47,213 nt of DNA, taken from assembly GCF_004138405.1 (NCBI RefSeq), contig NZ_PRLL01000002.1, positions 1-47,213 on the forward strand, given 5' to 3'. Of this stretch, positions 41,328 through 47,213 are shown piece by piece. Positions within the stretch are counted from its first letter, which is position 1, and every line of letters starts with the position of its first letter. A program made the translations under genes and the position numbers. The DNA comes from Candidatus Nanosyncoccus nanoralicus (GTDB lineage Bacteria > Patescibacteriota > Saccharimonadia > Saccharimonadales > Saccharimonadaceae). The notes beneath the pieces are model-generated. The model made no database searches, was not told the DNA's origin, and worked only from the letters and a program-made list of their open reading frames with translations.

Positions 41328-41341
41328 CAGAAAGGAGAACT

Positions 41342-41869
41342 ATGATTTTAATTTATGGACCAGCCGGATCGGGGAAATCGACACAGGGGAGGATGTTGGC
41401 GGAAAAGATGGGTCGCACCTGGCTTTCAGCGGGACAGTTAATTCGTGATTCGCATCGATTCGATGAATACACGAGTAAGGGTACGATGATTCCAGAAAAT
41501 ATCTTAGTGGATCTTCTGTGGGAGAACATGAATGCTGTATTCAAAGATGGGGGTGAGGTAATTTTTGATGGTCAGCCAGGTTCAGTTGAACAAGTGGGTA
41601 TGTTGGAGGAAAAAGGAGTTTTTACGCATACAGAATTTGCGGTGCTACTAAAGGTACCAGAAGAAGAACTCTTAATAAGGTTGGCTGAGCGAGGAAGAGA
41701 GGATGATAATGTCGAAGTCTGGAAGCAGAAAATATCCTACTTTGAACAAAAAAGTTATTCATTTTTAACAGAGATGAAGTCGCGGGGGGTGCAGATTTAT
41801 GAAGTAGATGGCGTGGGGTCAATTAAAGAAGTAAATCAGCGTATTATGGAATTAGTTCAGAAAAATTAA
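41342..41869 (+). CDS. adenylate kinase-like protein (copy 2, missing the DGFPR arginine)
   Basis: 175 residues, a diverged paralogue of the preceding gene. P-loop GPAGSGKSTQG and SAGQLIRD are kept, but the DGFPR motif reads DGQPGS, so the conserved arginine that contacts AMP is lost. RLAERGREDDN replaces the LID arginines of copy 1. It may have a different NMP substrate or reduced activity. Start ATG behind AGAAAGGAG, with read-through of the terminator or a weak promoter needed for expression. Convergent with map, sharing a terminator. Confidence 0.8.
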   Translation: MILIYGPAGSGKSTQGRMLAEKMGRTWLSAGQLIRDSHRFDEYTSKGTMIPENILVDLLWENMNAVFKDGGEVIFDGQPGSVEQVGMLEEKGVFTHTEFAVLLKVPEEELLIRLAERGREDDNVEVWKQKISYFEQKSYSFLTEMKSRGVQIYEVDGVGSIKEVNQRIMELVQKN

Positions 41870-41876
41870 TTTAATT

Positions 41877-41907
41877 AAAAAAATCGGAAAAATGTTTCCG
41901 ATTTTTT
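41877..41907. terminator. bidirectional terminator between the kinase and map
   Basis: AAATCGGAAA / TTTCCGATTT with AATG loop and A/T runs on both sides. Confidence 0.88.
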
Positions 41908-41924
41908 GTTGGTAGAGAAAATAT

Positions 41925-42683
41925 TTATTCCTCAGGGCAGTTTGGTAAAGTCAGTACCTCGAAGCCAGTCTCGGTAACAAGAATAGTATGTTCACAGTGA
42001 CAGCCAATAGAGCCATCAGAAAGAACGACATCCCAGCCGTTTTCTGGGCTAACGTGATTGTATGGTTTACCAAGAGACGACATTGGTTCGATACATAGAG
42101 TATCTCCCGGCTGGAGTATGTAACCGCGACCACGTTTACCAAAGTTTGGAACTTCTGGTTCCATATGCATGGATTTACCAATAAAGTGGCCAACATAGTT
42201 TTCGATAACGCCTAGATGTCCGCGACGTAAAACGGTTTCTACGGCATAGCCAATATCGCCAAGATGTGTACCTGGAGCAACCGTAGCAATGCCAGCCCAG
42301 AGGCTTTTTTCGGTAGTTTTAATCATTTGCTTGACGGCAGGACTGGCTTTGCCAACTGTGGTAGTAAAAGCTGCATCTGTATGATAGCCTTTATAACCAA
42401 TTACGAGGTCAAAAGAAACTTTGTCGCCGTCTTGGAGGGCGTAATCGCTGTTGGGGGCGCCATGAACTAGTTCATCGTTAACAGAGATACAGATGGCGCC
42501 TGGGAATTTTTGGGGAAGTTGATCATAGGAAACTATGGCTCCGGCTTCTGTGATTTTTTTACGAACCCAAGTATCAAGTTGACGTTTAGTCATACCAACG
42601 TCAACATAATCTCGGAGCTCGGCGAGAATTGTACCTAAAATTTTGCCACCCTCGCGCATGGCGGTAATTTTTTGAATATCCAT
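41925..42683 (-). CDS. map: methionine aminopeptidase type I
   Basis: 252 residues, no N-terminal extension. The dinuclear metal site residues are in order: D in VSFDLVIGYKGYHTDAAF (two aspartates), H in VGHFIGKSMHMEPEVPNF, E in CIEPMS and E in HCEHTILVTETG. It removes the N-terminal methionine after deformylation and so works with def. TATAAT (42695-42690, TGT extension) ends 6 bases before the ATG, so the mRNA should be leaderless. The promoter is divergent from that of ftsA, with the two starts 58 bases apart. Confidence 0.96.
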   Translation of the reverse strand: MDIQKITAMREGGKILGTILAELRDYVDVGMTKRQLDTWVRKKITEAGAIVSYDQLPQKFPGAICISVNDELVHGAPNSDYALQDGDKVSFDLVIGYKGYHTDAAFTTTVGKASPAVKQMIKTTEKSLWAGIATVAPGTHLGDIGYAVETVLRRGHLGVIENYVGHFIGKSMHMEPEVPNFGKRGRGYILQPGDTLCIEPMSSLGKPYNHVSPENGWDVVLSDGSIGCHCEHTILVTETGFEVLTLPNCPEE

Positions 42684-42740
42684 GGATAAATTATAACACC
42701 GATATATTTTTTAAAATGTTTATGGTATAATACCAAGGAT

Positions 42741-43958
42741 ATGAATGACCAGTTACCTCGTTTTATGTTAGGAATCGATGTTGGAACACAGTACATTCGT
42801 GCGGTGGCGCTTTCTGAGTACCAAGGTGAAATATCCGTGATAGCTAACTCTGAGGTAAAAAATAATGGTGGAATGAGTAAGGGGGTGATTACAAATTTGG
42901 CTGGCCCGGTTGAGTCATTAAATAGAGCAATTGTAATGATTGATCAGACGAGCGGAAAATCTTTAAAGTCTGCCTATACCTCAATTAATGGTTCACAGGT
43001 TGGCGCGGTGCAAACTCAAGGCATGATTTCAATTATGGGTGGGGAGGCTATTTCGCCGAATGATTTGAAGCGAATTCAAGAGATGTCACTTGCGGGAGTG
43101 ATTCCAAATAATCGAGAAGTCTTAAAAGTGATTCCTACGAATTATATTGTGGATGGTCAGTCTGGCATTCGGGATCCTTTGGGAATGAATGCAATGAAGT
43201 TAGAAATGCAAGCGAGTGTTGTTTCAGCACTAGTGCCGTCTTGTTTAAATCTACGAAAATTGACTGAGAATGTTTCGATTGAGTCGCTAGAACTTGTGCC
43301 AACAGCCGTTGCTTCGGCAAGAGTTGTTCTAACTGAACAGCAAAAGGATAATGGTGTTGCGGTAGTGGATCTTGGGGCTTCTACGACAAGTGTAGCAGTT
43401 TTTATGGATGGTTTTTTGCAGCATTATGCGGTTCTGAATGCAGGTGCAAATAATATTACGAATGATCTTGCTATTGGGCTTGCAATTAATCCAGGCGTGG
43501 CAGAGGAAATTAAATTGCGCTATGTTTCAGCTGATTTTCCAGAGAGTGATAAAACAATCGTAACAAAGGTGGGCGACGAAACAGTAAGCTTCACAAAAGA
43601 TGAGGTGAACCAGATTGTAAGAGAACGTTTGATTGATATTTTTGAGCATGTAGAAAAGATTTTGAAACAGGCAGGTTATGCGCAGAAATTACCAGAGGGG
43701 TTGGTGATTGTTGGCGGTGGTGCAATGATGCGAAACTTAGATAAGTTTGTAAAAGATTTACTTGGTATGGCTGTGAGGATAGGAAGACCAACGGAAAAAC
43801 TTGGTGGGGTATTTGATCTTGTTGAGAATCCAAAATATACGACGGCTTTAGGACTAGCTCTGATGATGTATGATGATGAATTGACGGTTGGTGAAGTGAG
43901 CAATGAAACTCAAGAAGGTGGTTTGTTCTCGTTTTTGAATATTTTCAAGAAAAAATAA
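42741..43958 (+). CDS. ftsA: cell division protein FtsA
   Basis: 405 residues. Actin-like fold: LGIDVGTQYIRAVALSE (phosphate 1), the inserted SHS2-like 1C domain around 84-165, VAVVDLGASTTSVAVFMDG (phosphate 2), VIVGGGAMMRNLDKF (adenosine motif). The C-terminal amphipathic helix LFSFLNIFKKK is the membrane anchor. It tethers FtsZ filaments to the membrane. TATAAT (42726-42731, TGG extension) ends 9 bases before the ATG, leaving only 2-3 leader bases. ftsZ follows after 83 bases. The rest of the dcw cluster is absent. Confidence 0.95.
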   Translation: MNDQLPRFMLGIDVGTQYIRAVALSEYQGEISVIANSEVKNNGGMSKGVITNLAGPVESLNRAIVMIDQTSGKSLKSAYTSINGSQVGAVQTQGMISIMGGEAISPNDLKRIQEMSLAGVIPNNREVLKVIPTNYIVDGQSGIRDPLGMNAMKLEMQASVVSALVPSCLNLRKLTENVSIESLELVPTAVASARVVLTEQQKDNGVAVVDLGASTTSVAVFMDGFLQHYAVLNAGANNITNDLAIGLAINPGVAEEIKLRYVSADFPESDKTIVTKVGDETVSFTKDEVNQIVRERLIDIFEHVEKILKQAGYAQKLPEGLVIVGGGAMMRNLDKFVKDLLGMAVRIGRPTEKLGGVFDLVENPKYTTALGLALMMYDDELTVGEVSNETQEGGLFSFLNIFKKK

Positions 43959-44041
43959 ATTATTTAAGAAATTACTACTTAACTAGGGAGAAAAATGTGA
44001 TAAACTAGAAGTAGTTATTTGTTAGATAGTGAGGAAAAAAG

Positions 44042-45247
44042 ATGCCTGAAATTAAACCAACAGAGGTGGAAACAAAAGCAAGCATTAAAGTCGTGGGGGT
44101 TGGTGGTGCCGGTGGTTCTGCAGTTAATCGAATGAAAGAAGTTGGACTTTCTGGTGTAGAATTTATCGCAATCAATACTGATGCTCAGGCACTACATTAT
44201 TCAAATGCCGATACGAAGGTACATATTGGTAAAGGCTTGGGTGCTGGTGGTGATCCTGAAAAAGGCCAAACCGCTGCAGAGGAGAGCCGTGAAAATATCA
44301 AAGAGTCTTTGAAGGGCGCCGATATGGTATTTATTACCCTTGGTGCTGGTGGTGGTACTGGCTCTGGTGCTGGTCCAATTGTAGCTAAAGAAGCAAAAGA
44401 CCAGGGTATTTTAACCGTTGGTGTGGTGACTCGTCCATTTACTTTCGAGGGCGCCCAGAGAAAGCGTAATGCTGATAAGGCAATTAATGAGATGACTGAT
44501 GCGGTAGATGCACTGATTACAATTCCAAATGATCGCTTATTGCAAACAATTGATCCGAGAACACCACTACTCGAGACTTTTAAGATTGCCGATGATGTAT
44601 TACGTCAAGGTGTTCAGGGGATTTCAGAATTAATTACAGAACATGCATTAATTAACTTAGACTTTGCTGACGTAAAGGCAATTATGAAAGACGCTGGTTC
44701 TGCATTAATGGGTATCGGTCGGGCTTCAGGTGAGAACAGGGCAAAGTTAGCTGCTCAACAGGCAATTGAATCACCACTAATTGAGGTAAAAATCGATGGT
44801 GCTCGTGGCGTACTATTTTCAGTAGCTGGTGGATATGATATGTCGATGTCAGAAATCCAGGAAGCAGCAGAGGAAATTACCGGTGCTGTTTCACCAGATG
44901 CTAATATCATCTTCGGTGCATCTATTCGTCCAGAATTACAGGATGAGATCGTAATTACAGTAGTAGCAACTGGATTTGATTCAGATGTTTATCGTCGTAA
45001 GCGCGCAGAAGAAGAAGAAAAGAAGCGTACGGATGAGGCTTTAAATAGAGTAGAGAGTCTAAGAAACCAACAGCAAATTATTGAGTCTACTCCAAGTTTT
45101 GCACCAGAAGCTAATGAGCAGAGTAGTGCAGAGGAATTTACGGCAACACCAAAAGAAAATATTTGGGATAAAATTGGCCGTCAGGATGAAGAAGAGGATT
45201 TAGAAGTCCCGCCTTCTCTAAGAGCAAAACTACGCGGTAAGAAATAG
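44042..45247 (+). CDS. ftsZ: cell division protein FtsZ
   Basis: 401 residues. Tubulin-like GTPase: [15 protein letters not shown], tubulin signature [12 protein letters not shown] near 101-112, [11 protein letters not shown] and the T7-loop residues in [22 protein letters not shown]. After about 320 comes a charged flexible linker and a C-terminal helix ending [13 protein letters not shown], which resembles the peptide that binds FtsA but has diverged from the usual DIPAFLRRR form. Assembles the division ring. Start ATG at 44042 follows GAGGAAAAA. It shares context with ftsA. Confidence 0.97.
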   Translation: MPEIKPTEVETKASIKVVGVGGAGGSAVNRMKEVGLSGVEFIAINTDAQALHYSNADTKVHIGKGLGAGGDPEKGQTAAEESRENIKESLKGADMVFITLGAGGGTGSGAGPIVAKEAKDQGILTVGVVTRPFTFEGAQRKRNADKAINEMTDAVDALITIPNDRLLQTIDPRTPLLETFKIADDVLRQGVQGISELITEHALINLDFADVKAIMKDAGSALMGIGRASGENRAKLAAQQAIESPLIEVKIDGARGVLFSVAGGYDMSMSEIQEAAEEITGAVSPDANIIFGASIRPELQDEIVITVVATGFDSDVYRRKRAEEEEKKRTDEALNRVESLRNQQQIIESTPSFAPEANEQSSAEEFTATPKENIWDKIGRQDEEEDLEVPPSLRAKLRGKK

Positions 45248-45251
45248 TGAA

Positions 45252-45277
45252 ATATGGTCGGAGAAATCTGACCATAT
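45252..45277 (+). terminator. strong hairpin after ftsZ
   Basis: ATATGGTCGGA / TCTGACCATAT, 11 bp, capped by a GAAA tetraloop. The tail lacks a T run, so it may attenuate or protect mRNA ends rather than terminate fully. Confidence 0.6.
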
Positions 45278-45347
45278 ATAATCTTGAGGACCAGAGCTCC
45301 TTAAGGGGTAATTGAAAGAATTATCTAGATAAAAGGTGGAGGTAAAA

Positions 45348-45806
45348 ATGCAAATGATAGGTGTGAAGATTGGTGATAGTAAGGTGCTTGAAAGTCGTGA
45401 GACTCCTGACGGTTCAATGATTCGTCGTCGCCGTGTGACGGCAGATGGCTACCGCTTTACAACTTATGAGCGCATAGAAATGCCACCACTTGCGGTGATG
45501 AAACGTAGTGGGAATAGGGAGCCTTTTGATCGTGATAAACTGCATAAGGCAGTAAATCGCAGTGTGGGTAAATTTTTTAACTCAGAACTTGAAATTGAAG
45601 ATGTGGTGAATAAGGTGGTGGAGAGGGTGTATTCTCTTGGGCGTGATGTGGTCTATTCGAAAGAGATAGGACAGGCGATCTTGGATGTGTTGGCTAAAAT
45701 TAATGAAGTAGCTTACGTTCGATTTGCTAGTGTATTTTTACAATTTAAATCATTAGATGAATTTGAAAGAATTATTAGAGAACAAAGAGAGAAACGTGAG
45801 GATTAA
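45348..45806 (+). CDS. nrdR: NrdR-like repressor without zinc-ribbon cysteines
   Basis: 152 residues. SKVLESRETPDGSMIRRRR, RFTTYERIE, the ATP-cone (LAVMKRSGNREPFDRDKL to AYVRFASVFLQFKSLDEF) match NrdR, the ATP/dATP-sensing repressor of ribonucleotide reductase genes. In other NrdR proteins the N-terminus is MxCPxC...CxxC. Here these positions read MIGVKIG and VTADG, and the whole protein has no cysteine, so the zinc ribbon that grips DNA is gone or replaced. Start ATG at 45348 behind GGTGGAGGT. The next gene starts at the base after its stop. Confidence 0.85.
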   Translation: MQMIGVKIGDSKVLESRETPDGSMIRRRRVTADGYRFTTYERIEMPPLAVMKRSGNREPFDRDKLHKAVNRSVGKFFNSELEIEDVVNKVVERVYSLGRDVVYSKEIGQAILDVLAKINEVAYVRFASVFLQFKSLDEFERIIREQREKRED

Positions 45807-46073
45807 ATGCGAATTGTAATTGTAGTAAAAACACATTCAGAATATTTCAGAGAGGCTGAAGAGTGGGGCGTGGAATATCAGCGTGAGACTGGACGGGAAG
45901 TTGAACTGATTGATCCGGAGACAATTGAGGGGGAGATTTTTGCATCAACTCGAGATATTATGCAATATCCGAGTTTATTGATTCTGGGCGGGAGTGGCGA
46001 AATCGTAAAAAAATGGAGTGGCTCACCACTACCGCAGTTTGACCAAGTGTCTTATATGCTACGCAGCGTGTAA
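45807..46073 (+). CDS. small thioredoxin-fold-like protein
   Basis: 88 residues. A first strand (MRIVIVVKTHSEYFREAEEWGVEYQ) then a predicted strand-helix unit and YPSLLILGGSGEIVKKWSG, which looks like the cis-proline strand and following hairpin of thioredoxin folds. The CxxC active site is absent, so it is not a canonical redox enzyme. It begins immediately after the nrdR stop, so the two are probably translated together. Family not firmly identified. Confidence 0.55.
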   Translation: MRIVIVVKTHSEYFREAEEWGVEYQRETGREVELIDPETIEGEIFASTRDIMQYPSLLILGGSGEIVKKWSGSPLPQFDQVSYMLRSV

Positions 46074-46095
46074 AATATATTGTATAATAAGGGGG

Positions 46096-46839
46096 ATGAG
46101 TGAAATCAGGGAGAAAGCCTTAAGAATTTTTGCGCAAGCAAAAGAGATGCCTGGGTATTCTTTGTCATGGGAAAAACATTCTTTAAACGTAGCTAAAGTA
46201 GCGGAATCAATTACGAGAGTAGTGATGGAGAATGGAGCAAAATTGAGGTTCACGAAAGTCACAGGAGAAGGGCCGGAAACAGGCAGGGAACTGAGTGGTG
46301 AAGAAATGACGGATATGGCTTTTTCCGCAGGACTACTGCATGATATTGGCCGATGTGTGGAAGTAAAGGTTGGCTTACGTCATCCAATTTTGGGATATAA
46401 CCTATTGACGAACGAGGGGCTGGTGGAGCTAGCACAGGTCTCGATGACTCATACGTATTACGGATACAAACAGATAGAACGGGCTGAGTTTTGGGAAGAA
46501 CTGGACTCAAAAAGTTTAGAATTTACGCAGGACTATATGAAGGGGGCTGAGATTTCTGATTTAGATCTTTTGGTTCAACTAGCTGATAATATGGGACATC
46601 CAATGGGGGTGATGACGATATCGGATCGTTTTTCTGACGTATTAATTCGACATGGAATTCGGTCTGCAGGTGATCATCTCAGAGAATTGTTTAGAATAAA
46701 ACAGTATTTTGACAAAAAGGCTGGAATAAATATATATGAGCTGTTCAGGGATGAAATTATTAGAACGACAATGATGGAACCGAACGGGATGATGAGAGAA
46801 AAACAAAATGTAACAGATGAAACGGAGGAGAGTTTATGA
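46096..46839 (+). CDS. HD-domain hydrolase
   Basis: 247 residues from the ATG at 46096. Metal-binding HD pattern: H in WEKHSLNVAKVAESI, HD in GLLHDIGRCVEVK, further H in RHPILGYNLL and D in LLVQLADNMGHP. The fold suits a phosphohydrolase of nucleotides or cyclic dinucleotides; the substrate is unknown. TATAAT (46083-46088) ends 7 bases before the ATG, giving a leaderless message. Its last codons overlap ileS (ATGA), so ileS is probably translated from the same transcript. Confidence 0.82.
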   Translation: MSEIREKALRIFAQAKEMPGYSLSWEKHSLNVAKVAESITRVVMENGAKLRFTKVTGEGPETGRELSGEEMTDMAFSAGLLHDIGRCVEVKVGLRHPILGYNLLTNEGLVELAQVSMTHTYYGYKQIERAEFWEELDSKSLEFTQDYMKGAEISDLDLLVQLADNMGHPMGVMTISDRFSDVLIRHGIRSAGDHLRELFRIKQYFDKKAGINIYELFRDEIIRTTMMEPNGMMREKQNVTDETEESL

Positions 46840-47213
46840 AATACCAAGCAAACACAAGAAGAAGAGCGATTGAATACGAGAAGGCAATTGTCGACTTTTG
46901 GAAAAAGAACCGAGTTTTTGAAAAGTCAATCGAGCAACGAGATATTAATAATGGATATGTGTTTTATGACGGGCCTCCATTCATCACCGGTTTGCCACAT
47001 CATGGCACCTTACTATCTTCAATCGTAAAAGATGCTGTGCCTCGTTTTTGGACAATGCGTGGTAAGAGGATTGAGCGAAGATGGGGATGGGATTGTCATG
47101 GCTTACCGGCAGAGAACTTCGTGGAGAAACAACTAGGTATTACTGATAGGCGTGAGATTGGTACTAAGTGGCCACTTTCAACCTATATTACGAAGGCACG
47201 TGAGTCGATGGTT
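46836..47213 (+). CDS. ileS: isoleucyl-tRNA synthetase, 3'-truncated by window edge
   Basis: The first 126 codons are present. FYDGPPFITGLPHHGTLLSS contains the class I HIGH signature as PHHG, and RRWGWDCHGLPAEN is characteristic of IleRS. The start ATG overlaps the preceding stop (ATGA) behind GGAGGAGAG, so translation is coupled to the HD gene. IleRS charges the tRNA-Ile found at 24485. The rest, including KMSKS and the editing domain, lies outside the window. Confidence 0.93.
   Translation, partial: MKYQANTRRRAIEYEKAIVDFWKKNRVFEKSIEQRDINNGYVFYDGPPFITGLPHHGTLLSSIVKDAVPRFWTMRGKRIERRWGWDCHGLPAENFVEKQLGITDRREIGTKWPLSTYITKARESMV

Overview
The window is chromosomal DNA from a reduced-genome member of the Candidate Phyla Radiation, most likely Candidatus Saccharibacteria (TM7). 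Support comes from a 16S rRNA gene (about 20115-21643) with the TM7-like GCGGTCATACGTAGG core and other departures from bacterial consensus, low GC, standard stop usage (TGA ends the HD-domain gene, with no sign of UGA recoding as in Gracilibacteria), a four-domain S1 protein, a DUF5663 protein and a membrane-anchored TraG/VirD4-like ATPase. This is inferred by eye, not by a database search. No prophage, IS element or CRISPR array is visible; this is a housekeeping segment with several orphan RNAs.

Layout. 1-942: end of a winged-helix/nucleotidyltransferase-like gene and a degenerate metallo-beta-lactamase-fold gene. 1.2-3.4 kb: M50 protease, an orphan structured RNA, a NUDIX-RNase HI fusion and RNase P RNA. 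3.4-6.3 kb (minus): infC-rpmI-rplT-rpmB, with infC starting at an AUU codon, and comM. 6.4-8.2 kb: an RNA-rich region with tmRNA, a promoter-to-terminator small RNA, further terminators and a multi-hairpin RNA candidate. 8.2-12.3 kb: a membrane protein, a disordered protein and the TraG/VirD4-like ATPase. 12.5-17.4 kb: gyrB-gyrA. 17.6-19.8 kb: a surface protein and a DUF212 protein. 19.9-21.8 kb: a free-standing 16S transcription unit with its own promoter, RNase III-type processing stem and terminator, and no linked 23S or 5S. 21.9-26.3 kb: a hypothetical gene, Ca2+/Na+ antiporter, SpoU methylase, tRNA-Ile, tRNA-Ala followed by a CCA-ended minihelix, a KGG stress protein, MazG and a zinc peptidase. 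26.4-30.2 kb: rpsA with a strong leader stem, peroxiredoxin, a DUF1287 protein, an HExxH protein and tRNA-Asn. 30.2-34.7 kb: sufCBSU without sufD, and DUF5663. 34.7-38.4 kb (minus): def-fmt, an orphan RNA region and priA. 38.5-47.2 kb: a small winged-helix gene, recJ, rpsU, two adenylate-kinase-like genes, map, ftsA-ftsZ, a cysteine-free NrdR, a thioredoxin-fold-like protein, an HD hydrolase and the start of ileS.

How the genes fit together. Translation (infC, L20/L28/L35, S1, S21, def, fmt, map, ileS, tmRNA, tRNAs, 16S) dominates, with topology control (gyrase), recombination and restart (recJ, priA, comM), division (ftsA, ftsZ) and Fe-S assembly (suf). comM and the TraG-like ATPase fit DNA uptake or surface-machine functions in an episymbiont. 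The 17623-19173 protein is a candidate host-contact factor.

Most notable observations: (1) a 36-nt hairpin after tRNA-Ala that ends in ACCA and carries the alanine-identity G3-U70 wobble; (2) a window-wide pattern in which the -10 box ends 5-9 nt, usually exactly 6 nt, before the start codon, predicting that leaderless mRNAs are the norm for first genes of operons; (3) four orphan structured RNA candidates; (4) a 17-bp stem abutting the rpsA ribosome-binding site; (5) a tmRNA whose T-loop is not of the usual T-loop type; (6) an NrdR that lacks every zinc-ribbon cysteine.
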